A stretch of 64,000 nt of DNA, taken from contig CP154954.1 in the NCBI GenBank assembly GCA_039621445.1, positions 12,952,716 through 13,016,715 on the forward strand, read 5' to 3'. Shown piece after piece: positions 54,912 through 64,000 of the stretch. A program made the position numbers and the translations under genes. This stretch comes from Euglena gracilis. Its lineage: Eukaryota > Euglenida > Euglenophyceae > Euglenales. The notes beneath the pieces are model-generated. The model was not told where the DNA came from, ran no database searches, and was given only the letters and a program-made list of their open reading frames with translations. Each line of letters opens with the position of its first letter. Within the stretch, counting starts at the first letter, position 1.

Positions 54912-55094
54912 ATGGACAAAGACCACTCAGTGTATATAGATGCGGCAGTGTTTCGCTTGCCCGACAGCCCATCATCGTGTTTAAATAAGAACATCGTATT
55001 GTACGGCCACTTCAAGACCAGCGTTCGAATCTTTACGTGGGAATCCGCCCACAACTACATTCAGTTTGATTCAAACCAAACGTCATGGACATAG
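54912..55094 (+). CDS. Small ORF or exon, unknown
   Basis: ATG-initiated 60-codon frame, protein-like throughout: MDKDHSVYIDAAVFRLPDSP, then NKNIVLYGHFKTSVRIFTWE and a stop after NQTSWT. It lies just upstream of the spliced plus-strand gene and could be its first exon or a separate small gene. The overlapping minus frame (54,848-55,054) is less convincing. No known family. Confidence 0.4.
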   Translation: MDKDHSVYIDAAVFRLPDSPSSCLNKNIVLYGHFKTSVRIFTWESAHNYIQFDSNQTSWT

Positions 55095-55249
55095 ACCATT
55101 ACTCACTGTATTGTAAATTATTTCTACGCGGGTTTCCTCACACTGGTGAATCACACATGATTTGTCCTTCCTTATTAAAGGAAATCAGTCTTATTCTCAA
55201 GTTGGGCGGGTTCCCGTGTATATCATGGAATACTGGTGTTCAGAATGCT

Positions 55250-55320
55250 TAAATTCAAAGCCGGTGGGTGCAACAGGACCCAGAGTGGTTCGTACGGCGC
55301 AATCCTGAGCGCAATTACAG
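55250..55320 (+). CDS. Exon ending at a canonical donor
   Basis: A frame open from 55,250 reads WVQQDPEWFVRRNPERNY and ends at AG|GTAAGA (55,321). Splicing to 55,371 completes an AGG codon and keeps the frame. The exon start is not defined. Confidence 0.55.
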
Positions 55321-55370
55321 GTAAGACTGCCCTCCAAAACCACAGGATTTGGGATTTTGTCGCAATTCAG

Positions 55371-55658
55371 GGTGTTTAGTGGTACAAGTGGACGTTACAA
55401 TTCTCGCGATTTGTCCTCGCTCGCTAACGGGATGTACCGCTGCGACGTGACCTCCAGGAAAGCCCCGTATTCTGAAGGGATGTGCTGCGACTTGTGCGGA
55501 AAACCGCACAAGCTGCAGCACCAGGTCGTGGAAAGTGACTGCTTTTGGGTGGTGTTCGGGGAGCAACGGCCAGCCCTACGGATCTGTCTCGCGCACCTGT
55601 CAGGGTTCGTAAACCAGCGGTGTACCACCAACCACCCTGAGCCGCAAAAGGGTCCCAG
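55371..55658 (+). CDS. 288-nt cysteine-containing exon of an unknown gene
   Basis: A 50-nt intron (GTAAGA ... CGCAATTCAG) precedes it and a donor CCCAG|GTAACC ends it. The frame reads FSGTSGRYNSRDLSSLANGM, YSEGMCCDLCGKPHKLQHQV, then CFWVVFGEQRPALRICLAHL. CxxC near residue 40, His-Gln-His-like spacing and a later CLAH could form a zinc site of the C2-(CH) kind, though no named domain fits. GC-rich codons resemble those of the 51,703 and 54,841 genes. Confidence 0.6.
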
Positions 55659-56216
55659 GTAACCGTGGTGGGGAGGGGTGTATGGCACGACATCGTGCGG
55701 CCCAGACGGGCGTATGTTCCGGGTCCCTCCGGTGGCCCGGAGCCACCCCCCTCGGCGGAACTGCTACCAGCTTCCGCTTCACTTCTCCTCCGTCACGCCA
55801 TCCACAGAAAAGCGAGACAGGGACCGGTACGGACGACAACGCCGCGTACCGCGGGTATCCTGAGAGGGTACCCATCCATTCAGGGTTCGGTCAAAAAAAA
55901 GTAGGCAAGTCACCGCACCGGCGGGAACCAGTGGCGTTGCCCGCTGGGGTGGGCGGTCCTAGGGAGCTCGGCCACAAGAGGCCGTTACAGCCACTTGCCC
56001 AACCTACCTCCCTGAAAATCGCACTTGGGCCGTTCAACTTTTGCGGAACCACTGTTGGTGGTCACGTCGGCGGTTACACCAAATGAAGGCCTCGCGATCC
56101 AGATCCTGTACAAAAGCGAAGGGGGGGGGTGGCATCGGATCCGTACAGAGGAGCGCTTCACCGCTCATCGCTGGTATGTTGTACGCGGAAACCCGCACAC
56201 AACGTCCCCATCCTGA
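55659..56216 (+). pseudogene. Downstream part of the same gene, phase changes twice
   Basis: Three protein-like pieces occur in different frames: YGTTSCGPDGRMFRVPPVAR to EKRDRDRYG (55,678-55,830), then DDNAAYRGYPERVPIHSGFG to LKIALGPFNF (55,829-56,040), then EPLLVVTSAVTPNEGLAIQI and WHRIRTEERFTAHRWYVVRG ending at a stop at 56,216. The switches may be frameshift mutations, unrecognised small introns or assembly indels at C/G runs. Unknown family. Confidence 0.45.
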
Positions 56217-56478
56217 GACCACACCCACGCCCCAACCTCGCTCCCTACTCCTCTCCCTCAACAACACACACACGCCTGTCCGCTCCTCACACCCTTAAAA
56301 CCGTCCCCTACACATTCTGGTCGCAACTACTTTTGTACCACCAAACATCCAGAACGCGGAACACACACGACACGCTTGGGCAGGTCTGGGCAGCCTGTCC
56401 TGGTGGTGCGGGGAGGTCAAAGGACCACCCGGGCTCCTCACTGTCTTTTGTGTAGTCAGCACCCAAACCGTGTGTGCG
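56217..56478. other. C-rich spacer
   Basis: ACACAC and CCTC-rich sequence with no signals, ending at the start of the high-identity R5 duplication. Confidence 0.5.
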
Positions 56479-57195
56479 GATTCTGCCCTCGTCCTCTTAC
56501 ACACACCGGACCAATTAGAACCTTCCAATTGGAAACAGATGCCACATCACCGGACCGTAGGCCCCACCCCACTCAAAACCACCCATCACATCCATACCAC
56601 CCCACCCATCACATCCATACCACCCCAATTATTTTCTCCAAAATCCCTCAATTGCTGCCCCGGCAGGGTGAAGGGGTTGGGCAGCGTCAACTGGAGGTCA
56701 CCTCACATTCTAGGGTAGGGTTTTGGGGACCGGTTGGGCAGGCACCCCTGTCCGGTGCCCGGTCTTGTTTTCTTTACCCTTTTTGCAAAAACCCACCCGA
56801 CCCTGGGTACCCCGGGCTACCCCCCTCGGGTGGTGTGCCTGCTATGGGCAGGCACCTTATGGCACCCACCCCCACCCCCCCCTGTCGGTAAAAAAAAACA
56901 ACCTCACAAGCACTTAAAGGTTCGCAAGCACTTTTGTAGTTTATGGCCAATTTCATGCCACCATCCGAGGTGTGTGCCTCTCCCGTGCACCCATAGTGCC
57001 AGTCGGTGCCCGCCAGCTGAGAAACAATGAAGAAAACCTTGTGATCCCTGCACCATTGTGTCGTGCAATGAATCACATCATCAAAAGTTGTTCAGTTTTG
57101 GGGCTAACGGAATGTTGTTTTTGACGTATTATTGTTTTTCTGTTGGGTTTTTTAATTTGGCAGCCCATTTTGCTCACTCATTTGTTGTTGTCCAG

Positions 57196-57339
57196 TGGTC
57201 ACCATTGTCGAGCAAATATGATGAAACAAAACAGTTGCTTTCTGAAGCACATAGCAATGCTCTGGCTGGGAGATGGCTGCACAGGCAGCTATCTCAAATG
57301 AAACGTGTCCCTACAAACCTGCTCCCTCCTATCGAATGA
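57196..57339 (+). CDS. Exon candidate KYDETKQLL, plus strand in copy B
   Basis: After an acceptor (TTTGTTGTTGTCCAG, ending 57,195) the frame reads WSPLSSKYDETKQLLSEAHS, GRWLHRQLSQMKRVPTN and ends LLPPIE-stop. It is the segment inverted in copy A (27,590-27,761), where the frame survives on the minus strand. The two copies differ by several replacement and no obvious silent changes, so constraint is not shown. Confidence 0.4.
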   Translation, partial: WSPLSSKYDETKQLLSEAHSNALAGRWLHRQLSQMKRVPTNLLPPIE

Positions 57340-57936
57340 TAGACTTTTTAAATACTCTTTGGCCATGGAAAAACGATTTAACCTCAACCCACACTTGGAC
57401 GGCATTTGCAACATTCCATCCGCCCCCACCCCCACGTTTTCCCAGGCAAGCCATCCTCCCAACAAAATGCTCTCCTCTCTGTTGCTGCCCTGCGGTGCTG
57501 ATGTGCGGGTTGAGTGGACGGGCTCCAGAGCGGCTCGGACGGCGTGCAGGCGATTGCCGTGTTTAACCGAAGGTTGGGGTGGTATTAGCCTTCCCTGGGT
57601 GGGTATGCTTTTTATGGTTGCATTGGATTGCATACAATTTGGAAATATAGGACAAAATAGTACGCCGGGTCGTCGACCATTGTTTTTGTATGGGTCTGCC
57701 GCACGCCATCGTCAAATGCTTCCACCAGACAGTGATTTCCAGAAACAAATTCATATGCTCGGGCCAACAATCAGCGATTTTTTCTTCATTACTCGTCTTT
57801 TTTTCCCCTGGAGATTTCATTCTTGAGGGGGTTTGTGGTCGTTGGGTTATAGAGGCATCGTTGTTGCTATTTACCATTGGCCCAGTCGCCCTCTCAGTGC
57901 CAACGAGGGCCGATTTTGCCGATACCCGTAGGGCTG

Positions 57937-57944
57937 GTGGGGAA
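57937..57944. other. Empty target site of the copy A MITE
   Basis: A single GTGGGGAA between GGGCTG and GCT, corresponding to the duplicated 8-mer flanking 28,354-28,611. Confidence 0.93.
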
Positions 57945-57945
57945 G

Positions 57946-58396
57946 CTTGGGAATGCGGTTGTCCAGGAATCGGTTCCCGCACCCTCAATCATGAACTCCT
58001 TGGGGCCAAAGGGAATATGAAAATGAATGAAAATGGATTTGTGCGGCACAGGAAAAAATGACAGATGGGTGACACATGGCAACCCACTGGGTATTGGCAA
58101 CAGACGGTGCAGGAAGGCAGGAGAGGCATCCCCCACAGGAGACATTTCCTGTGCATCCACATGATGTACATTGCAAAATATTTAATAATTTCGAAATAGG
58201 AACACTCTGTCAGAGTCAGGGGCAGGTGCTTTTTTAGTCTTCCCCCCCCCAGGGGAGAGGGGGGCAGAGTGGGCCAGGGGCCAGGGGGTTCCCCCAGGGG
58301 GGGGGTCCAGCTCAGAGGCTGGAAAATTTGGGCTGGCTAGAAAAAGACTCCTGGCTGACGCCCCCCCCCCCAGGGGGTCCTGGACTGGAGCTGGGC
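57946..58396 (-). other. Segment only in copy B, with a minus-strand protein-like frame
   Basis: About 450 bp without match in copy A. The minus frame 57,894-58,160 reads MDAQEMSPVGDASPAFLHRL and KSIFIHFHIPFGPKEFMIEG. The right part (58,215-58,395) is C/G-run sequence like the MITE cores (AGTCTT / AAGACT near the ends), possibly a degraded element. Confidence 0.4.
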
Positions 58397-58999
58397 GCGT
58401 GCACCTCGTGCAGCACCGCATGCGCCGCATGGCGCACCGTGTGCACCATGTACATTTTTTTCCAGAAATTCTCTGCATGAAATTACTCAGTTGATTTTGC
58501 CGTGCTGAAGCTGGAAAAACTGTGCTGGCTGGATCCCTTGGACCCGGCTGGCACCCGAAAGCTGGCAAAAAGGCCCAAATACACCTGTCTTGGGTTTTTT
58601 TCCGGCCAGTTTATTGAGGTGTGAATTTAAATAACGACAAAAAAGGGAATTTGACATTCTTTTTGGCCATTATGGACCTCTTTTAATCATTTTTTTTGGT
58701 TCTGGCCGGTTTTGCTGCCCTGTGAAGATTTTATTGACACTCACTCACTCTTTGGGGGGGGGGTGTCAGCCATCCGAATGGCAGTTGTTCGCTTGAAAAA
58801 ACGGTGCTGGCTCGGACTCCCCGGCAGGGGTGGGGGCAGGGGGGTCCATTCCCAGCCTTGACGATGAAAAATGTATGACATTGTTACAAGTATCATTGTG
58901 TGGTTTTGAATCATGATTATTTTGGATTGGCATACCCTCCTGAACCTCCGGCCAATTACGTGCCGGCTGGAACACCAAATTCAGAATGAACCATGGAAC

Positions 59000-59108
59000 C
59001 AGGCTTCTTTTTAAGTCAGCAGCCCCCCCTCCCCCCCCCCGGGGGGGGAGGGGGGTGGGTGGGTCCGTGCCGGACCCCCCGGGGGGGGGGGTCCCGCGCA
59101 GGAGACGC
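59000..59108. mobile_element. Truncated relative of the 28,354 MITE
   Basis: Begins CAGGCTTCTTTTTAAGTCA, nearly the same terminus as 28,354, followed by C and G runs and GTCCGTGCCGGACC. The right terminus is missing. Copy A has only TGTTAGGAGC at this point (about 29,344-29,353), so it inserted after the R5 duplication or was deleted in A. Confidence 0.75.
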
Positions 59109-59375
59109 TCGTGTAAGGGACCACATATGCACAGTGGCCTGGGGCTGCTGAAGCTCTTGCAGTCCCATCACCGCCAGTTGGCCATCCAAGTCGGCAGAGC
59201 TCTTGCTGATAACTAAGGTTCATTTATTACCATTTGAACCAATTGCCATAGTTAAGGTGCATTTACTAATATTCGAACTCCAAGCCTCCAAGCCAATACA
59301 CCTTTGTTGGGTTTTATACCAATTTTAAAAATGTTTTATATTTGTTCTATGTTCCATTTTTTTCACATTCTGGCT

Positions 59376-59705
59376 TTATGTGCAATAACATAACTCCTCC
59401 CTCCCGGTTTCTGATGATTCTAGGTCCAGTCCATCTTCCCTGACCTTTTGGATCCTTTTTGCCAGGGCTCCTAGTTTCAAAGGTACCAACTCCTTCCACA
59501 TTGGTTGACCAGTTTGACTGAGCCCAGTGTGTGTGATTGCGTATTTTTGCAACTTTTGGTCCACCGCCCTTGCGTGACGAAAAACTTTGAGCATCTTCCC
59601 ACTTGTTCGTTTTGTGTTGTTGTTGTTGTTGTTGGTTTTTCCTGTCTTTTTTTGCTGCATTTGGCCAGGCAAAAATGCATTCCAACAACGTGTGAAGTGT
59701 TCCAT
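59376..59705 (-). CDS. Minus ORF largely specific to copy B, unknown
   Basis: A 109-codon minus frame. Its N-terminal third crosses the GTT tract (asparagine run) shared with copy A. The remainder, KRTSGKMLKVFRHARAVDQK, TGQPMWKELVPLKLGALAKR and IQKVREDGLDLESSETGREE, lies in about 225 bp that copy A lacks. The composition is convincingly protein-like. An overlapping minus frame is also open. Unknown family. Confidence 0.4.
   Translation of the reverse strand: MEHFTRCWNAFLPGQMQQKKTGKTNNNNNNTKRTSGKMLKVFRHARAVDQKLQKYAITHTGLSQTGQPMWKELVPLKLGALAKRIQKVREDGLDLESSETGREELCYCT
59613..59634. repeat. (GTT)n microsatellite, copy B
   Basis: Seven units, partner of 29,640-29,664. Confidence 0.9.
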
Positions 59706-60744
59706 GGGTCATTCCCAAGTTAAAGCGCGCCCACCTCACTGCTCCATACCAGCAAAGGCTCTTCAAGGACGAAAGGACATCCCCACCGACGTCACCGTTC
59801 ATGTCTGTTAGCCCCGGCCTCCATTCCCTGGCTGATATGTCCCGCTGCAGGGTTCTCCTGTAATGTAAAAGAGTGGTTATGAGTTTTTTTGTCATTGTTG
59901 TGTGTGTGTGTGTGTGCTTGAGTGTGTCTGTCTGTATATTGACAAGCATAAATAATTTGGGCGTCCAAAGTCGGGGGACAGGGCGCTGTAAGTTGGGTAG
60001 GATGTAAGTTTTTGGTGTGTAATTTTGGACAGCAACATATTATGCAAGCTGTTTATGAGTTGCACCGAATGTTTATTCTCACATGGGGCAGGGGATTGGT
60101 TAGGTTCCGGTTCCGGGTTCCCCCCATTGGTATTTTTCCCTCCTAAATTCGCTTGATATGAGAGGGAGTTCTTGCCAACAATATCAGAACAATAAGAACT
60201 CAGAACAATAATAAAAATTGTACCGTGTGTTTGTCAAAAGCAGGCTGCTATTCCAGTGTGACCCTGTCCTTGCCTTGCACACCCCACTCCCTCCAGCCCC
60301 GCCAGCTCGGACAGCAGTGTTGGGACCCACGGTCCATTCGGCAGGAGCCCTCCGCTCACCCCGGCGGTGACTACGCCACCCGTTCTTCCACGGTGGTCGT
60401 GTGGCTCTGTTGATTGCCACCGACTTCGCCTTATCATGAAAACCACACAACTGCCGATACTGGAATTCTTGTCCAGCTGAAGAGGTGGAAGGTTTCTGAA
60501 TTTTAGAAATGGAAAGGCAATGTAAAATAACCGTATTGCTTTAGTGCTTCCGAGAGTATACCGTAAAGTGCTTGGTGGAGGTCTTAAATGCATTTTTTTC
60601 TGAGGTAATAAATGTTGCATAACAATTGGTTATTTACAATATTGCTTGTGGCAGTATACGTTTTCAGTAAAGAGAAGCCTTGTCTTCTTTTCTTGCACAC
60701 TGTCAAGTGTTTTTCCTACAGTTTTTTTTGAATATTTTTTTTAG

Positions 60745-60916
60745 GCTCTCAATCAGGTGTAAGGTTTTGTCACCACGGTGCAATTGTGTGTGCAAAACAG
60801 ATGCTATTGCCGAATTGTATGCCATGCCACAGATAGCCCCGCTTCTTGAGGAGCCTCCCCATTTCACTGCAAAACCCTCCGACGAGGGTTACCCCACTGC
60901 ATCACAAGACAACCAG
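60745..60916 (+). CDS. Exon of an unidentified gene (copy B)
   Basis: Partner of 30,635-30,809. Same acceptor, frame and donor; a net 3-bp loss changes QTHNQ to QDNQ without shifting the frame, and one glycine becomes arginine. Confidence 0.5.
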
Positions 60917-61580
60917 GTTTGTTTCTGTGACAATCATGTCTTGAATCGTACAGTGTCCCCTGGGAATCTCTCTCTCTCTCTCTCCTCTCTCTTCTGAATC
61001 GGTGTTGCTGGGGGTTGCCGACCATGTGTGGGTGCGTGTGTTGTCAGTCTATTGTTGCGGTTTCGCCCCAGGCTGGCAGGTCGGGTATCGTCAGGGGTGA
61101 CGACCCTGCCGACCCTCGTCCCCGACCGCTCTTGTATGTGTGGTGCAGACCGTTAAAAACGAGCTCTGCGCCACCCTCCCAGGGGGCGGGGTCGGGGGGC
61201 TGAAAAAAAAATGGCCCCCAGAAAACAAGGCAGCGCGGGACTGAAAAATGGCTCCGCTACCTACGGGGCACCCCCCGGAACAGCACCATTTGGGGAGGGC
61301 TAGTCAAGGCCCTTTTGGTGCGGAGAAAGGCAAAATTGCCGAAAAATACGGACAGTACCCGAAGGCGAGAGCGTGATCGGTGTGGTGGGCGTGTGTTGTC
61401 AGTCCATGTTGCGGTTTCGCCCCAAGCGGGCAGGTGGGGCATCGTTACGGGTGAAGACCCTGCCAACCCTCGTCCCCAACCGCTCTTGTCTGGGTGTTGT
61501 CAGCCTGGGTGGGTTGGTTGCTGGATGGCTGGCTGGACTCCGAGGGTGGGGTCCCCTCCGTCTTTTAGAAAACCCTTGCA

Positions 61581-61629
61581 TACCCCAGTACCCCAGTACC
61601 CCAATACCCCAGTACCCCAGTACCCCAGT
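61581..61629. repeat. 8-bp minisatellite TACCCCAG, copy B
   Basis: Six units, one being TACCCCAA. Confidence 0.95.
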
Positions 61630-62231
61630 GGCACTGTTCATTCATTCGTTTTGTTTGAGAAGTTGTAGTTGGTCCGTTTACAATTTCGGTGCCGTTCCAC
61701 CCAGCAGGATGGACAGCGAAGCCACCTGCTGCTGATAGCCAGTCTCCCCATTCCCTCGGTGCCCATGCCACGCCTCTGCCAATCGCGACCCTTTGCTTTG
61801 TTCATGACCCGTATTCGTTCAACTGTCCCTGGTTTGAAGCCAAGAAAATTATTCAATGTCTTTTCAGAGGAGCCTTGGAAGCACAATCCAGTCATTTTTT
61901 TTTCTGCTTTTCAAGTTGTATTTGCCGTCTTCCAGCAACCCCCCAACCAGCAGTTTCTTATTTTGGCTTGCTGGATCCCCGGATTCTGAAACAGCCAGAG
62001 AATCAGCAATTCATCAAGCGTTTTTATTGTGGCCAACCAACCCACGACCCCCACACTCAAGAGAAGTTTGGCCAGCTATTTTTTTTGTTTCTAACGTCTT
62101 TCTACAACGAGTTGCATGGTCGTCAGGGCATTTCTTTTTGTAAGTGTGTGTCGTAAATGTTATGGCGTAATGTACACCACTTTTTTTCTCAAAAAGGAGT
62201 TTGAAGTCAATTCCTTCAGTATTATTTTTAG

Positions 62232-62358
62232 GTTTGCTTGGAAACCAATTTGCAAAAATTTTGTCATGTTGATACCAGGGACTGCGCCAACGGACCCCGT
62301 GCCATATGCTGACGACACATCCCAGCACCTTCCTCTCGGCCTGAGAATGGAACGCCAA
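62232..62358 (+). CDS. 127-nt exon candidate (copy B)
   Basis: Partner of 32,161-32,287 with the same length, acceptor and donor. Reads FAWKPICKNFVMLIPGTAPT and PYADDTSQHLPLGLRMERQ. Confidence 0.45.
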
Positions 62359-62473
62359 GTAAAAACCCTTGTGTTATCAGTGGGGTTTGTCACCAAAGAC
62401 ATTGGCTGAGCAATGTATAATTTAATAAGGGACAATCAAAAAAGGCTTTGGGTGATATACAAAAGGCTTTGGG

Positions 62474-62707
62474 TCAATATTTCAACCTCATTGTGCAAAG
62501 TGCATAACCCCCCAGGAGCACCAGGAAAAAACAGCGCACATGCCCTTGCGGGGGGGGGGGGTAAGCAAAAAATGACTCAGAAAAAATTGCTGTTAAGGAA
62601 TTTTCTTTTGTCGGTGCGAATGCTCGCAATGTTTTTCTACGACCATCCTGTGTGTCCGCTCTATGTGCAATTTTGTATGTTTTATCTCCTTCACCAATCA
62701 TTTTCAT
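62474..62707 (-). CDS. Minus ORF in an insertion specific to copy B
   Basis: ATG-initiated frame reading MKMIGEGDKTYKIAHRADTQ and KTLRAFAPTKENSLTAIFSE before it becomes P/F/L-rich across a G run. About 253 bp (62,483-62,735) are absent from copy A, between ATAT words that could be a short target duplication. Unknown. Confidence 0.35.
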   Translation of the reverse strand: MKMIGEGDKTYKIAHRADTQDGRRKTLRAFAPTKENSLTAIFSESFFAYPPPPQGHVRCFFLVLLGGYALCTMRLKY

Positions 62708-62755
62708 GAAAATGATGTAAAAACAGAGCTATATTATATTTTTTTTTGCATGCAG

Positions 62756-62977
62756 CTGTTCTTCGTTTTCACATTGCACACTGTTCCCATTCACAAACCT
62801 TAAACAATTTACACTGAAAACAGGAAAAAAGGTAGCTGTACATTTCATGAGGCAAACGAAAGAACAAGCAGCATGTTTTCCACAATTTCAGCCGAAGGGA
62901 TGGATTGCGCAAATGCGTTACACTGACCATGTGCATATTTGCACACACCATCCATTTGTGTACAGACCCCGAGGCAG
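62756..62977 (+). CDS. 222-nt exon of an unidentified gene (copy B)
   Basis: Partner of 32,466-32,687: same splice sites and length, identical protein, two silent differences. Upstream, copy B carries the 253-bp insertion in what would be the intron. Confidence 0.6.
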
Positions 62978-63117
62978 GTAAAAGCAAAAACGTTCATCAA
63001 AAATTCCAGGGAGAAGCAGGAGAGAAACAATGGGTGTAGGGTGTGTGTAGGGGGGAGGGTTCCGGGACTGTCGTGCATATCAGGGATTTTGTGTCGTGCA
63101 GAAATAAAAAAGCCAAA

Positions 63118-63319
63118 AAAAGAAATTCGGCCAAAGTTGTGGAGTGACAGCCCCAAAAAAAGAGAATTCGCTCAGATCTCTCGCACTCGTGAACCCCCTC
63201 GATCCAATTTCTCAAAGTTCTTGACTTCCTTGCGAAGAAATAAAATTCCGGACGTGTATGTGTTTGCGCACACCAAACAAAAGAAGTTTATTTGTGAGTT
63301 ATGCCGTCCAAGTCAGTGA
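63118..63319 (+). CDS. Possible terminal exon ending CELCRPSQ (copy B)
   Basis: Partner of 32,845-33,032. Same stop and CxxC, with several replacements (for example THTR-like for SHD). Coding status uncertain. Confidence 0.35.
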
Positions 63320-63339
63320 AAAAAGTGTGCTCCTGGCAT

Positions 63340-64000
63340 TTCATTCAGTTTCAGTTCCAGGTTAAATCAATTTCAATTCAAAATCAGTTTCAATCAATTT
63401 CAGTCAGTTTGGCACCCACCCACCCACTGTCGGAAAGGGCTGTTGGGGCCAATATGGCTTTGGTCTTTACATTCCATTGGTCGGCCATTCCCATGTTTTC
63501 CCTCCACCGCGTGTCCAGATCACAGCCTCGGTAGCCATATAGCCACCGTGCAGGCCATGTTTGCCGCCTTTTTTTTTAGGTCACCCCTCCTGCTACAAGT
63601 TCACATGTGCTGCTTCTCTTTTCCAGTCACTCCCATTGTCCATCACCCTTTCTTATCTCCCCCAATTCTCTTTCTGGATTCTGTTTCTGATTCTTTCTTT
63701 TTTATATTTATATTTATTTGAATTATTTTAATGCCAGAAAATAGAACAACGTCAGTGGGATGTGGGGAAAATTGCGATTCTTTTTGGAAGAGCATTTGGA
63801 AGGCCCCTCACACATGCTCCCATCAACAACTATCCCAGATGATTCTGGGCCTGTTCCACTGGAACTTGGTGCTCCAGATTGGCGGATGTGTTGCAAGTGT
63901 GTTATTTGGGCAGCCAGACAGACAGGCAGACAAATAAACCGAGACAGAAAGAGTGAGAGGGAGGGGTGGGATAGGTGGGTCTGGGGCTTTCGGGAATCCC
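63340..64000. repeat. Block R1'', start of a third unit
   Basis: Matches 33,060-33,780 closely and 2,220-2,760 loosely. Unlike the 33-kb copy it lacks the poly-A expansion and keeps GGAAAATTGCGATTC after AACGTCAGTGGGATG, as in the first copy. Confidence 0.85.

Larger units (their letters stand above)
56479..64000. repeat. Block R5, copy B, running off the window
   Basis: High-identity partner of 26,892-33,780. Near its start a 27-bp unit (ACCCATCACATCCATACCACCCC region, 56,580-56,630) is duplicated relative to copy A. From 63,340 it is R1-type sequence, so a third unit probably continues beyond the window. Confidence 0.9.

Noticed and set aside
54912-56216. Endogenous virus origin for the GC-rich genes
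   Set aside because: Compact intron, GC-rich codons and unknown proteins would fit, but no capsid, polymerase or other hallmark was recognised, so I make no such claim.

Overview
This is eukaryotic nuclear DNA from an organism I cannot place. There are no bacterial-style operons. The evidence for a eukaryote is exon-like open frames bounded by GT-AG splice sites (one intron is only 50 nt), a hAT-superfamily transposase relic, several short inverted-repeat elements with 8-bp target duplications, many microsatellites, and unusually many long C and G runs. I saw no rRNA, tRNA, CRISPR array, reverse transcriptase or LTR. Most long reading frames are accidents of low-complexity sequence, and I recognise only one protein family with confidence (hAT).

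The window is dominated by a large-scale duplication. Five blocks occur in the same order twice: R1 (2.2-4.56 kb), R2 (4.59-5.9), R3 (9.9-13.1 and 14-17.8), R4 (18.7-22.95), a GC-rich gene island (24.5-26.4) and R5 (26.9-33.8); then R1' (33.0-35.65), R2' (36.7-41.5, rearranged, partly inverted), R3' (39.1-40.4 and 41.5-43.8), R4' (46.3-51.25), a second GC-rich island (51.6-56.2) and R5' (56.5-64.0), which runs straight into a third R1 copy at the right edge. The repeat unit is about 30 kb. By eye R5 and R5' are roughly 98% identical, while R1-R4 copies are far more diverged (about 75-85%), so at least two rounds of duplication or later homogenisation are implied.

The two GC-rich islands differ in content. 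The first holds a minus-strand, multi-exon, frame-broken gene (24,545-26,385). The second holds a plus-strand exon (51,703-51,964), a CCGCAT minisatellite, the hAT transposase relic (52,208-53,941), a minus-strand gene with one frameshift (54,121-54,841) and a plus-strand spliced gene (54,912-56,216). None of these four genes is recognisable to me.

Comparing R5 with R5' gives natural empty/occupied sites. A 258-bp hAT-type MITE in copy A (28,354-28,611) has an intact 8-bp duplication, and copy B keeps the empty site. Two related insertions sit at 12,641 and 15,660. All three have CAGG-type termini around a core made of long C and G runs. The same comparison shows a 172-bp micro-inversion and three exon-sized, protein-like segments present only in copy B. 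Some exon-like frames in R5 keep their splice sites and frame in both copies (30,635-30,809; 32,161-32,287; 32,466-32,687), and these are the best candidates for a live but unidentified gene.
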